42,390 nt of DNA, from the NCBI GenBank assembly GCA_025464025.1, contig JAODBP010000274.1:1-42390 (forward strand), in the 5' to 3' direction. The DNA comes from Actinomycetes bacterium (GTDB lineage Bacteria > Actinomycetota > Acidimicrobiia > Acidimicrobiales > CADCSY01). How positions within the stretch are numbered: the stretch's first letter is position 1; each line of letters begins with the position of its first letter. Under the pieces are notes generated by a model. It had not been told where the DNA came from and made no database searches. It saw only the letters and a list, made by a program, of their open reading frames with translations. Of this stretch, positions 8,164 to 16,021 are shown piece after piece. The position numbers were made by a program, and so were the translations under genes.

Positions 8164-8212
8164 CAAAGTTGATCGGGGAGATCAGCTTTGCGCGCGCCAC
8201 GTCCGGCGTCAA
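8164..8212 (-). promoter_or_regulatory. promoter and inverted-repeat operator of the ssu/tau/sulfatase operon
   Basis: An inverted repeat CAAAGTTGATC-n5-GATCAGCTTTG (8164-8174 and 8180-8190, one mismatch in 11-bp arms) sits 13 bases before the ssuC ATG. Just upstream on the minus strand is a TTGACG -35 candidate (8207-8212). It is followed after 17 bases by a weak -10 (AAAGCT, 8184-8189) that overlaps the repeat. That arrangement fits a repressor site, with the Rrf2-type protein at 1914 the obvious candidate. A small palindrome GGCGT-n2-ACGCC (8205-8216) overlaps the -35. Confidence 0.6.
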
Positions 8213-8234
8213 CGCCTAATCCCGACTTTCTTGG

Positions 8235-9890
8235 TCAGCTTTTGTTCCGGCGCCGGCCGTCGAGGAGGATCGAGGCGAACAGCACGATGGCTCCCCCCGC
8301 CGCCAGCAGGAAGCACACGATGGCCAGCGCGGGGTAGCCGAAGAGCTGCGACGACGTCTCGACCCGGGTGAGCATGGCGGCGCCGACCACGAGGGCAGCC
8401 AGCAGCAAGCCGCTGGTGATCCGGTTGGCCATGTGGTGGAGCCCCTTCAGCAGCTCCTTCTCGTCGATGGCGTCGACGTTGAGCCGGAACTCGCCGTTGC
8501 TCACCGCGTCGAGCACCCGGTTCACCCGACCGGGCAGCTCCTCGACGAACTCCCGCGCCTCGAGGGCGGCGCTGATCAGGCGCTCCTTGTTCGGCTTCAT
8601 GCGGTCGCGGAGCACGGCATCGGCGTGGTCGCGCACGCAGGCGCTGGGGTCGAAGGTCGGGTCGAGGATGCGGGCGATCTGGTCGAGGTTGAGCAGCGCC
8701 TTGCCCAGCATGGCCAGCTCGGGCGGCAGGCGGAGGCCCGTCTCCATGGCCAGCCGGTTGAGCTCCATGACCAGCGTGCCGCTGTCGACCTGGGCCATCC
8801 CCAAGCCGTGCGACCGGTCGACGAGGTTCGCCGCGCCCCGCACGAACGCCGCCTCGTCGAAGTCCGACAGCGGCGTGCCCATGCCGATGGCCACCTTCGC
8901 CGCGTCCTCACCGTGGCCACCGCTGACGGCCACGAGGAGCTGGATCAGCGCGTCCTGGAACCGCGAGGGCACCCGGGCGACCATGCCGAGGTCGAGGAGC
9001 ACCAGGCGGTGGTCGTCGGTGAGCAGCACGTTGCCGGGGTGCGGGTCGGCGTGGAAGAAGCCCTCGACGAGGATCTGGTCGAGGTAGGCGCGGAAGAGCT
9101 GGCCGGCCAGCGCCGCACCGTCGACGTCGGTGCGACCGACCGGGGTGAGCTCGGTGACCTTCCGGCCGGGCACGTAGTCCATGGTGAGCACCCGCCGGGT
9201 GGTGGCCTCCTCCACCGGCAGGGGCACCACGATCTGGTCGTAGGGCGCCACGATCTCGGCCAGCCGCTGGAGGTTGGCCGCCTCCCGCCGGTAGTCGAGC
9301 TCGTCGGTGAGGGTGCGGGCGAACTGCTCGAGCAGCTCGGCGAACCCGACCCGGCGCCCGACGTCGGTGTGCCGGTCGAGCAGCTCGGCCAGCTCGCCGA
9401 GCGCAGCCATGTCGTCGGCGACCTGCTCGGGCAGACCGGGACGCTGGACCTTGACCACGACCTCGTGGCCGTTGGCCAGCCGGGCCCGGTGCACCTGACC
9501 GATCGACGCCGACGCCAGGGGCGCTTCGTCGAACCACTCGAACACCTCGGCGTGCGTCATGCCGAGGTCCTCGACGAAGACGCGGTCGACGTCGGCCAGC
9601 GGCATCGGGGCCAAGTCGTCCTGGAGCCGGCTCAACGCCTTGGTGTAGGCCGGGGGCAGCACATCGGTCCGGGTCGAGAGGAGCTGCCCCAGCTTGATGA
9701 ACGTGGGCCCGAGCGCCTCGAGGTCGTCGGCCAGCTCCTCGGCCTCGGGCGGAGGCGCCCCGTCGTCGACGGCGGGCGCCAGCCCGTCGAACTGCACCTG
9801 GTCGGCCAGGTCGGAGCGGCCGTACTTGACGAGCAGCCGCCCGAGCTCGGCGTAGCGCCGGAGGTGGCGCAACCGGAGGGCGGTCACCAT
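8235..9890 (-). CDS. AarF/UbiB (ABC1) family atypical kinase
   Basis: A 551-residue protein of the ABC1/UbiB family. Visible hallmarks are the KxGQ motif in GPTFIKLGQLLSTRTDVLP, the Ala-rich nucleotide loop ASASIGQVHRA, the VVVKVQRPG lysine strand, and FFHADPHPGNVLL with LLDLGMV for the metal site. Two hydrophobic helices form the C-terminus (about residues 495-545), a common membrane anchor in this family. UbiB-like proteins are ATPases or kinases tied to quinone or lipid homeostasis; the substrate is unknown. It is transcribed in the same direction as the ssu operon downstream, with about 80 bases between that hold the ssu promoter, so they are probably separate units. Confidence 0.9.
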   Translation of the reverse strand: MVTALRLRHLRRYAELGRLLVKYGRSDLADQVQFDGLAPAVDDGAPPPEAEELADDLEALGPTFIKLGQLLSTRTDVLPPAYTKALSRLQDDLAPMPLADVDRVFVEDLGMTHAEVFEWFDEAPLASASIGQVHRARLANGHEVVVKVQRPGLPEQVADDMAALGELAELLDRHTDVGRRVGFAELLEQFARTLTDELDYRREAANLQRLAEIVAPYDQIVVPLPVEEATTRRVLTMDYVPGRKVTELTPVGRTDVDGAALAGQLFRAYLDQILVEGFFHADPHPGNVLLTDDHRLVLLDLGMVARVPSRFQDALIQLLVAVSGGHGEDAAKVAIGMGTPLSDFDEAAFVRGAANLVDRSHGLGMAQVDSGTLVMELNRLAMETGLRLPPELAMLGKALLNLDQIARILDPTFDPSACVRDHADAVLRDRMKPNKERLISAALEAREFVEELPGRVNRVLDAVSNGEFRLNVDAIDEKELLKGLHHMANRITSGLLLAALVVGAAMLTRVETSSQLFGYPALAIVCFLLAAGGAIVLFASILLDGRRRNKS

Positions 9891-9919
9891 GCGGTGACTG
9901 TCCCCCGCCGATCAGAGGG

Positions 9920-10021
9920 TCAGTCGTCCCGTGGATCGACGGTGCGGGCCCCGCAGGCGATGGCGCAGTCGATCACCCGGTCGCTCACGCCGCGGCAGTG
10001 GCACAGCAGCACGTCAGTCAC
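9920..10021 (-). CDS. very small BFD-like cysteine-rich protein
   Basis: A 33-residue reading frame (30 residues if it starts at the GTG at 10012). Its sequence LLCHCRGVSDRVIDCAIACGA matches the N-terminal half of bacterioferritin-associated ferredoxin and BFD-like [2Fe-2S] domains, which begin CxC-x-GVTD. The C-terminal CxxC of those domains is absent; two other cysteines (VIDC, AIAC) lie within the same short helix region. It overlaps the end of the upstream 114-residue gene by GTGACTGA, and the GGGGAGG before it is well spaced (9 bases) for the GTG at 10012. It may bind an Fe-S cluster as a dimer, or may be a remnant. The BFD resemblance is what I see; the function is inference. Confidence 0.55.
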   Translation of the reverse strand: MTDVLLCHCRGVSDRVIDCAIACGARTVDPRDD

Positions 10022-10358
10022 CCTCCCCGCAGACGAAGGCGGGCACGCCCTGCTCGGCCAGCGCCAGGGCGGCCGAGAGCGGGATGCTCCGCACGTGGGG
10101 GTGCCGGGTGGTGCCGGCCAGGCGGGCGATGGGGGCGGGCGCATCGATGTGCAGCCGGACCCACTGGAGCCGCCACAGGCCGGCGGCGGCCGCGGCGCCT
10201 GCGGCTCGATCGGGGGAGATCGGCAGCACGAGGTCGCGGACGCCGTCCGGGCCGTCGACGGTGAGGATCGTGTGACCGTGGGCGGACGTGACGCGTTGGA
10301 TGCGCCCCAGCCCGGTGCTCGTGTTCGACACGTCCGGCGTCTTCGCCCCTGTCAGCAC
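10014..10358 (-). CDS. hypothetical protein, 114 residues
   Basis: A soluble-looking protein with a beta-rich N-terminal part (RIQRVTSAHGHTILTVDGPDGVRDLVLP) and an Ala-rich C-terminal part. It ends with a cysteine (VPAFVCGEGD). I recognise no family. A GTG at 10358 is the longest start, but the palindrome at 10361-10378 ends only two bases before it; a GTG at 10331 is an alternative. The gene overlaps the BFD-like frame downstream, so the two are likely co-expressed, possibly under iron control. Confidence 0.55.
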   Translation of the reverse strand: MLTGAKTPDVSNTSTGLGRIQRVTSAHGHTILTVDGPDGVRDLVLPISPDRAAGAAAAAGLWRLQWVRLHIDAPAPIARLAGTTRHPHVRSIPLSAALALAEQGVPAFVCGEGD

Positions 10359-10360
10359 CT

Positions 10361-10378
10361 CGTTAGGTTTCCTTAACG
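10361..10378 (-). promoter_or_regulatory. partial iron-box-like palindrome
   Basis: The sequence CGTTAGGTTTCCTTAACG is nearly self-complementary (CGTTA and TAACG outer arms, GG and CC inside). It starts like the DtxR/IdeR iron box, TTAGGTTAG-type, but the 3' half diverges from the consensus. It lies directly before the unknown gene and the BFD-like gene, whose family is often iron-responsive. I call it a candidate only. Confidence 0.4.
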
Positions 10379-10397
10379 AGCGGCGCCTGTCAAGCGG

Positions 10398-12164
10398 TCA
10401 GAACCGCTCCTCGGCGATGGCGAAGAGGTCGGCGGCGCCGGCCGTCACCGCCGGCACCAGGCCGCGGGCGGCGGGCAGGAGCTGGGTGGCGTAGAAGCGG
10501 GCCGTCGTGACCTTGTCGGCGAGGAAGCCGGGGTCGCCGTCGCCGCTGGCCAGCAGCTCGCACGCGGCCACCGCCGAGCGGGCGAGGAGCCAACCGCCGG
10601 TGACGATGCCGAACAGCCGCAGGTACGGCGTGGCGCCGGCGAGGGCGTCGACCGGCTGCTCGAGGCCGTTGGCGAGGAGCCAGTCGGTGGCCTCCTTCAG
10701 GGCGGCCACGGCGTCGGCCAGCGGGGCGCGGAGGGCCGACAGCTCGGGCCCGGCGAGCTCGGCGTCGATCCCGGCCATCTCGCCCAGCAGGTCGGCGACG
10801 GCACCGCCGAGCCGGATCGGCAGCTTGCGCCCGACGAGGTCCATGGCCTGGATGCCGTTGGTGCCCTCGTAGATCGGGGTGATGCGGGCGTCGCGGAAGT
10901 GCTGGGCCACGCCCGTCTCCTCCACGTAGCCCATGCCGCCGTGGACCTGGATGGCGAGCGAGGTGACCTCGACGCCCATGTCGGTGCTCCACCCCTTGGT
11001 GACCGGGGTCAGCACGTCGGCCCGCTCCTGGGCCCGCTCGCGGACCTCGGCGTCGGGGTGGTGGCGGGCGAGGTCGATGGCCTCGGCGTTGCAGTAGGCC
11101 AGCGCCCGCATGGCCTCGACCGTGGCCCGCATGGTGAGCAGCATCCGGCGCACGTCGGGGTGCTCGACGATCGGCGAGCTGGTGCCGGCCGGCGCGCCCG
11201 GCGCCCGTCCCTGGCGGCGCTCCTTCGAGAAGGCGACGGCCTGCTGGTACGACCGCTCCCCGAGGGCGAGGCCCTCGAGCCCGACCGAGAGGCGGGCGTT
11301 GTTCATCATCGTGAACATGTAGCGCATGCCCGCGTGCTCGTCGCCGATCAGGAAGCCGGTGGCCTCGTCGTAGTCGAGCACGCAGGTGGGGCTGGCCCTG
11401 ATCCCCATCTTGTGCTCGATGGAGACGCACGTGACGCCGTTGCGGCTGCCGTCGCCGAGCACCTTCGGCACGATGAAGCAGGAGATGCCCTTGGTGCCGG
11501 GCGGCGCGTCGGGCGTGCGGGCGAGGACGAGGTGCACGATGTTGTCGGTCAGGTCGTGCTCGCCGAAGCTGATGAAGATCTTGGTGCCCGTGATGCGGTA
11601 GGTGCCGTCGCCGTTGGGCACCGCCTTGGTGCGCAGCGCCCCCACGTCGGAGCCGGCGTCGGGCTCGGTGAGGTTCATCGTCCCCGTCCACTCCCCCGTG
11701 ATCATCTTCGGGAGGTAGGCCGCCTTCATGTCGTCCGACGCGTGGTGCGAGAGCATGTCGATGGCGCCCTGGGTGAGCAGCGGGGCCATCGAGAACGCCA
11801 TGTTGGCGGACGTCAGCAGCTCCTGGAGGGCCACGGCCACGAGCCAGGGGAAGCCGCCGCCGCCGTACTCCGGATCGAACGGCACCGCGCCCCAGCCGGC
11901 GTCGACGTAGGCGGCGTAGGCCTCCTTGAACCCGTCGGGCGTCACGACCGAACCGTCGGGCTGGCGCTGCGAGCCCTGCTCGTCGCCCACCTGGTTGGTC
12001 GGGGCCACGACCTGGGCCATGAACTTGCCGGCCTCCTCGAGCAACCCGATCGAGGTGTCGGCATCGGCGTGGCGGTAGGGCTCGAGGTGGGACAGGGCGT
12101 CGAGGTCGACGACGTGGCGGAGGACGAAGGCGATGTCGTCCAGCGGCGGCGTGTAGTCGGGCAT
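10398..12164 (-). CDS. acyl-CoA dehydrogenase, FadE5/DmdC-like long form
   Basis: A 588-residue flavoenzyme longer than the classical 380-residue acyl-CoA dehydrogenases and matching the FadE5/DmdC group. Visible parts are the FAD-binding MNLTEPDAGSDVGALRT and ITGTKIFISFGEHD, the substrate helix region, the QVHGGMGY motif, and the catalytic glutamate E433 in IYEGTNGIQA. A C-terminal extension (about residues 460-588) is typical of the long form. It would oxidise an acyl-CoA to the 2-enoyl-CoA, passing electrons to ETF. The ATG follows a TAACAT -10 element by six bases, so the mRNA may be leaderless. The 7+2+7 palindrome at 12173-12188 overlaps that -10. Confidence 0.93.
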   Translation of the reverse strand: MPDYTPPLDDIAFVLRHVVDLDALSHLEPYRHADADTSIGLLEEAGKFMAQVVAPTNQVGDEQGSQRQPDGSVVTPDGFKEAYAAYVDAGWGAVPFDPEYGGGGFPWLVAVALQELLTSANMAFSMAPLLTQGAIDMLSHHASDDMKAAYLPKMITGEWTGTMNLTEPDAGSDVGALRTKAVPNGDGTYRITGTKIFISFGEHDLTDNIVHLVLARTPDAPPGTKGISCFIVPKVLGDGSRNGVTCVSIEHKMGIRASPTCVLDYDEATGFLIGDEHAGMRYMFTMMNNARLSVGLEGLALGERSYQQAVAFSKERRQGRAPGAPAGTSSPIVEHPDVRRMLLTMRATVEAMRALAYCNAEAIDLARHHPDAEVRERAQERADVLTPVTKGWSTDMGVEVTSLAIQVHGGMGYVEETGVAQHFRDARITPIYEGTNGIQAMDLVGRKLPIRLGGAVADLLGEMAGIDAELAGPELSALRAPLADAVAALKEATDWLLANGLEQPVDALAGATPYLRLFGIVTGGWLLARSAVAACELLASGDGDPGFLADKVTTARFYATQLLPAARGLVPAVTAGAADLFAIAEERF

Positions 12165-12170
12165 GGGCTG

Positions 12171-12188
12171 ATGTTACCGACCGGTAAC
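12171..12188 (-). promoter_or_regulatory. palindromic operator and -10 element of the acyl-CoA dehydrogenase gene
   Basis: GTTACCG-AC-CGGTAAC (12173-12188) is a perfect 7-bp inverted repeat with a 2-base spacer, nine bases before the ATG. It overlaps a minus-strand TAACAT -10 candidate (12171-12176). The form is typical of TetR-family repressor sites on fatty-acid genes. The regulator is not adjacent. Confidence 0.6.
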
Positions 12189-12224
12189 CGGAGACGGCAG
12201 GTCCATGACGCCGGCCCTACCCCA

Positions 12225-12258
12225 AAACGGCGGACGGGGCCCCGCAGGGCCCCGTCCG
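12225..12258 (-). terminator. rho-independent terminator of the sigma factor gene
   Basis: A perfect 12-bp stem (12231-12242 with 12247-12258) and a CGCA loop, followed on the minus strand by CCG and a TTTT run (12225-12228). It lies 20 bases past the sigma factor stop and before the acyl-CoA dehydrogenase promoter, so it insulates the two genes. Confidence 0.85.
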
Positions 12259-12278
12259 GGAAGTGATCTGGTGCCGAG

Positions 12279-13226
12279 CTAGCTCGGCAGGAGCTCGCGG
12301 GCGCCGATGTCGACCGACGGGTGCCGGAGCTTCGACATGGCCCGGGCCTCGATCTGGCGGATGCGCTCGCGGGTGAGCTTGAACGACTCGCCCACCTCTT
12401 CGAGGGTGCGGGGCTCGCCCCGGTCGAGGCCGAAGCGCAGGCGCAGGATCTCCCGCTCGCGGTCGTCGAGCGGCTTGAGGAGGCGGTTGATCTCCTCGGG
12501 CAGCAGGGCCTCGGCGGCGGCGTCGAACGGCGCCACGGCCGACGGGTCGGCGACCACGTCGCCCAGCTCGGCGTCGCCGTCCTCGCGGAGCGGGTCCGAG
12601 AGGCTCAGCGTGTCGGCGGCGTAGCGCACGATCTCGCTGACCTTCTCGATCGGCATGTCGAGCTCGGTGGCCAGCTCGGCCATCGTGGCCGGGCGCCCGA
12701 ACTTCACCTCGAGGGTGGCACGGGCCTTGCGCAGGCGGGTGAGCTGGTCGCCGGCGTGCACGGGGAGGCGGATGGTCCGACCCGTGTTGGCGATGCCGCG
12801 GGTGATGGCCTGGCGGATCCACCACGTGGCGTAGGTCGAGAACTTGAAGCCCTTGCGCCAGTCGAACTTCTCGACGGCGTGGATCAGGCCGAGGTTGCCC
12901 TCCTGCACCAGGTCGAGGAGCGGGAGCTCCGACGCCTGGTACTTCTTGGCGATGGAGACGACCAGGCGCAGGTTGGCCTGGATGAAGGTCTGGGTGGCCT
13001 CCTCGCCGTCGCGCACCTTGTTGCGCAGCTCGCGCTTGCGGGCGACGGTGAGCTTGGTGCCCTTCGCCTCCGCTTCGACGATCTCGAGGCGCGCGGCGTT
13101 GCCGTCCTCGATCTGCTGGGCGAGACGCGCCTCGTCAGCCTTCGTCAGGAGCGGGTGCTTCCCGATGTCGCTGAGGTAGAGCCGGACGAGGTCCTCTTCA
13201 GCCCGCTCGGGCCGTTGCTTGGGCAA
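12279..13226 (-). CDS. sigma-70 family RNA polymerase sigma factor, group 1/2 type
   Basis: From the TTG at 13226 the protein has 315 residues. Region 1.2 (DLVRLYLSDIGKHPLLTKADEARLAQQIE), region 2 (LRLVVSIAKKYQ, LDLVQEGNLGLIHAVEKFDWRKGFKFSTYATWWIRQ), region 3 and region 4.2 (TLEEVGESFKLTRERIRQIEARAMSKL) are all intact. This marks a primary-like factor such as SigB/HrdB rather than an ECF factor. There is no long acidic N-terminal region 1.1, so it is more likely a group 2 factor than the main housekeeping one, though that is not certain. The longer frame to 13322 would start inside a promoter candidate (13293-13321), which is why the TTG, with AAGGA upstream, is preferred. A terminator follows the gene. 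Confidence 0.88.
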   Translation of the reverse strand: MPKQRPERAEEDLVRLYLSDIGKHPLLTKADEARLAQQIEDGNAARLEIVEAEAKGTKLTVARKRELRNKVRDGEEATQTFIQANLRLVVSIAKKYQASELPLLDLVQEGNLGLIHAVEKFDWRKGFKFSTYATWWIRQAITRGIANTGRTIRLPVHAGDQLTRLRKARATLEVKFGRPATMAELATELDMPIEKVSEIVRYAADTLSLSDPLREDGDAELGDVVADPSAVAPFDAAAEALLPEEINRLLKPLDDREREILRLRFGLDRGEPRTLEEVGESFKLTRERIRQIEARAMSKLRHPSVDIGARELLPS

Positions 13227-13292
13227 CTTGGTTCCGTTCCTTCGCGCGGTTTCCGACCGTCGCACCCGGATCCCGGGCACAAAGTGAAGATC

Positions 13293-13321
13293 AGTGTACG
13301 ACGGATCACCTCGATTCCGCA
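13293..13321 (-). promoter_or_regulatory. candidate promoter of the sigma factor gene
   Basis: On the minus strand TACACT (13293-13298) is a good -10 element. A weak -35 TGCGGA (13316-13321) lies 17 bases upstream. A start of transcription near 13286 leaves about 60 bases of leader to the TTG at 13226. Confidence 0.35.
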
Positions 13322-13474
13322 CCCCCCGAACCGGAATGCGCCGTTTGGGCGGTTGCCGTGACCGTCATGTCGCCCGGCTGTCATACCCCTTCCGTACGGT
13401 GAGGACCGTCCCTCGGGCCCACCGGCGGAACCCGTACGATCAAGTGGCTCAGGAGCCGGAGGAGGTCGCAGGCG

Positions 13475-14995
13475 TTGGAGGAGAAGCGTCGGCCGACCTC
13501 GACCTCGAACTTCGGCGTCGGTCGCCGGGAGAGCCACGACGCCTCCGGCTTCTACGACCGGTTCGTGCCCCCGATCGTCTCGGCCGACGACGAGCTCGGC
13601 GTGCTGCCCGAGCTCGCCGAGCCGTGGATCCACGGTGACTCGACCGACATGCGTCTGCCGACGGGTGAGCAGGTCCCGGACAACTCCGTCGCCCTCGTCG
13701 TCACCTCCCCCCCCTACTTCGCCGGCAAGCAGTACGAGGAGGAGCTCGACCGCGACGGCGTGCCGAGCTCGTACGCCGAGTACCTCGAGATGCTCGCCGC
13801 GGTGTTCGCCGAGTGCTGGCGCGTCCTCGAGCCCGGCGGCCGCATCGCGGTCAACGTGGCCAACCTCGGCCGGAAGCCCTACCGCTCGCTCGCCGCCGAC
13901 GTCATCGAGGTCATCCAATCGCTCGGCTTCCTGCTCCGCGGCGAGGTCATCTGGCAGAAGGCCGAGGGCGCCGGCGGCAACTGCGCCTGGGGCTCGTTCA
14001 AGAGCGCGACGAACCCGGTGCTGCGCGACATCACCGAGCGGGTGATCATCGCCAGCAAGGGCCGCTTCGACCGGGCGCTGTCCGTGCAGCAGCGCAAGGC
14101 CGAGGGCCTGCCGTTCGAGAGCACGATCAACAACGACGAGTTCCTCGAGGCCACGCTCGACGTCTGGAAGATGCCGGCCGAGAGCGCCAAGCGGGTGAAC
14201 CACCCGGCGCCCTTCCCGGTGGCGCTGCCCGAGCGGCTCATCCGCCTCTACACGTTCCGCGACGACGTCGTCCTCGACCCGTTCATGGGTTCGGGCACCA
14301 CGCTCGTGGCCGCCGCCAAGCTGGGCCGGCGCTTCCTCGGCTTCGACCTCGACCCCGCCTACGTGGAGATCGCCCGCCAGCGGGTGAGCGACGAGCTCCA
14401 GCTCCGCGCCCTGCCCGATGACGAGCCGAGGCCCCAGCCGCTGACGCCGGACGACCTCCGGTTCCTGCTCGCCCGCGACCCCGCCGAGGACTTCCAGGCC
14501 CGCGCCTCCAAGGAGGGCAAGGCGGCGCAGGCCATCGCCGAGCTCGTCCTCGAGCGGGCCGGCTTCACGATCGTCGAGCGGAACCGACGGATCCGCACGC
14601 TCGGGCTGATCGTCAACTTCATCGCCAAGGACGCCAGCGACGACGAGACGGAGTGGTGCTTCGACGTCAGCGGGGCGTTCACCACGACGCGCGGCGGCCT
14701 GCTGCGGACCGACACGGTGTGGAAGTCCCTCGGGCGAGCCAGCGTCCTGGCGCGGAACCAGCAGGGCCCGCTCGTCCTGCTCACCTCCGACCTGCCGAAG
14801 CCCAAGAGCGAAGGCGAGCAGGCGTTGCACGCCGCCGGCCCGACCGCGTTCTTCGACGCCATCGAGATGCTGTCGACCGATGGCCAGGAGCGGCTGGCGA
14901 AGTACGCGAGGACCGGCCACAAGCAGGGGCCCATCCCCGGCTTCTGGACGGCGGAGGAGCTCGAGCAGGCCGAACGCCAGACCGACGCCGACTGA
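13475..14995 (+). CDS. DNA methyltransferase (beta-class, N4-cytosine/N6-adenine) with extra C-terminal nuclease-like domain
   Basis: A 506-residue protein starting at TTG with GGAGGAGG well placed upstream. The methyltransferase part spans about residues 45-310. Catalytic motif IV is T77-S-P-P-Y81 and the AdoMet motif I, DPFMGSGTT, lies at 268-276. That order (IV before I) is beta-class, and SPPY is more common in N4-cytosine enzymes. Residues about 345-440 look like the alpha-beta-beta core of a PD-(D/E)xK nuclease of the YraN/Mrr type: AELVLERAGFTIVERN, then VNFIAKD, then WCFDVSG. The expected Asp is Asn and the expected ExK is D-V-S, so the nuclease site appears dead. The next gene starts five bases after the stop. 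Together they resemble a restriction-modification pair; the methyltransferase call is firm, the nuclease-fold call is inference. Confidence 0.88.
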   Translation: MEEKRRPTSTSNFGVGRRESHDASGFYDRFVPPIVSADDELGVLPELAEPWIHGDSTDMRLPTGEQVPDNSVALVVTSPPYFAGKQYEEELDRDGVPSSYAEYLEMLAAVFAECWRVLEPGGRIAVNVANLGRKPYRSLAADVIEVIQSLGFLLRGEVIWQKAEGAGGNCAWGSFKSATNPVLRDITERVIIASKGRFDRALSVQQRKAEGLPFESTINNDEFLEATLDVWKMPAESAKRVNHPAPFPVALPERLIRLYTFRDDVVLDPFMGSGTTLVAAAKLGRRFLGFDLDPAYVEIARQRVSDELQLRALPDDEPRPQPLTPDDLRFLLARDPAEDFQARASKEGKAAQAIAELVLERAGFTIVERNRRIRTLGLIVNFIAKDASDDETEWCFDVSGAFTTTRGGLLRTDTVWKSLGRASVLARNQQGPLVLLTSDLPKPKSEGEQALHAAGPTAFFDAIEMLSTDGQERLAKYARTGHKQGPIPGFWTAEELEQAERQTDAD

Positions 14996-14999
14996 GCCC

Positions 15000-15998
15000 G
15001 TGGCCGAACTGAGGACCGAGGTCACCGAGCTCGGCACCGCGCTCGGCCTCTTCGGGTTCGACTCGCCGGAGCGGGCGCTCTCGGCCCGCCCGTCCCAGCT
15101 CCTCCACGTCGAACCCGAGCACTGGAAGCGCCTCGAGGTGGCGATGGAGACCCTCGAGCTGCGGCAGGCGTTCCACGCCGCCTGGCTCAACGGGCGTTCG
15201 CTGCTGGATGCCACCGACGGCCTGCGCGGGCGACCGCCGCGGCGGGTGGAGTGGAAGGGGCCGCACAAGCCCCCGGGCTACGAGCGGCTGCCGGCCGACC
15301 TCCGGGTCGACCACGTGTTCCTCGTGTCGTGCAAGTACGTCTCGAAGGTGCTCTGGAACCTGGCACCGACGTTCCTCTTCGACCGTTGCCTCGAAGGCCG
15401 CAGCGACGAGCCGCGGGCCGACTGGTTCGAGGTCGTCGCACCGCAGGCGTACGACGACCTCTACGCCGACGTCCGGGCCGTCGTCCCCGGCCTGCCGGTC
15501 GCCCTGCGGGATCTCGTGCCCGCCGATCGCGAGGTCATCAAGGAGGCGTGCGCGCGGAAGTGGCCCGAGCCGCTCGAGGACCCGGCCCGGCGCTTCGCCA
15601 CGGCCGTGGCGACCGCCACCGCGGCGCGCTGGCACCAGCAGCTCACCAGCCATGCCGCCCGCGAGCGGATGCTCTGGCAGCTGCTCCGCCTGAACGCGGC
15701 GCCCTACTTCATCCTCGGCTCCGGCCCGCAGGGCGCGCTCCGGCTCCGGGTCGGGACGCCATGGGACTGGCGCCAGCACTTCTCCCTCCGGGCCTTCGAG
15801 CTGGAGGTCGCCGACTCGCTCCAACCCCAGGTCAACTGGACTGCGGTCGTCGACGATCTGGAGCAGCGGACCGACATCGTCGTCCGCGGCCACGTCGAGA
15901 TCCGCTGGAGCCACGGGCGGTTCTGCGGCTTCCCCGAGGCCAAGGTCTACCTCGACAGCCCCCACCGGGACGTCCCCGGCTACTTCGAGCTCACCTGA
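15000..15998 (+). CDS. unknown protein coupled to the DNA methyltransferase, candidate restriction endonuclease
   Basis: A 332-residue soluble protein starting with GTG five bases after the methyltransferase stop, so the two are almost surely co-transcribed. I recognise no named family. It has no signal peptide or membrane segment. Points of note are a segment LRVDHVFLVSCKYVSKVLWN (D104, K112, K116), which resembles a nuclease strand with D-x(n)-S-x-K, an E84-W-K just before it, and a Trp/Arg-rich basic C-terminal half. The place next to a methyltransferase suggests the cognate endonuclease or a specificity partner. CorA follows 23 bases downstream and is probably unrelated. The gene is real; the function is a hypothesis. 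Confidence 0.8.
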   Translation: MAELRTEVTELGTALGLFGFDSPERALSARPSQLLHVEPEHWKRLEVAMETLELRQAFHAAWLNGRSLLDATDGLRGRPPRRVEWKGPHKPPGYERLPADLRVDHVFLVSCKYVSKVLWNLAPTFLFDRCLEGRSDEPRADWFEVVAPQAYDDLYADVRAVVPGLPVALRDLVPADREVIKEACARKWPEPLEDPARRFATAVATATAARWHQQLTSHAARERMLWQLLRLNAAPYFILGSGPQGALRLRVGTPWDWRQHFSLRAFELEVADSLQPQVNWTAVVDDLEQRTDIVVRGHVEIRWSHGRFCGFPEAKVYLDSPHRDVPGYFELT

Positions 15999-16021
15999 CC
16001 GATGTCACTAGCGTCTCGGCC

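Noticed and set aside
12279..13322. Longer sigma factor start at 13322
   Set aside because: The start lies on a promoter candidate, and the extra residues do not look like sigma region 1.1; the TTG at 13226 fits better.
13145..15268. 707-codon minus-strand frame opposite the methyltransferase
   Set aside because: Shadow composition, and it runs through the intergenic region and the sigma factor start; the plus strand has clear methyltransferase motifs.
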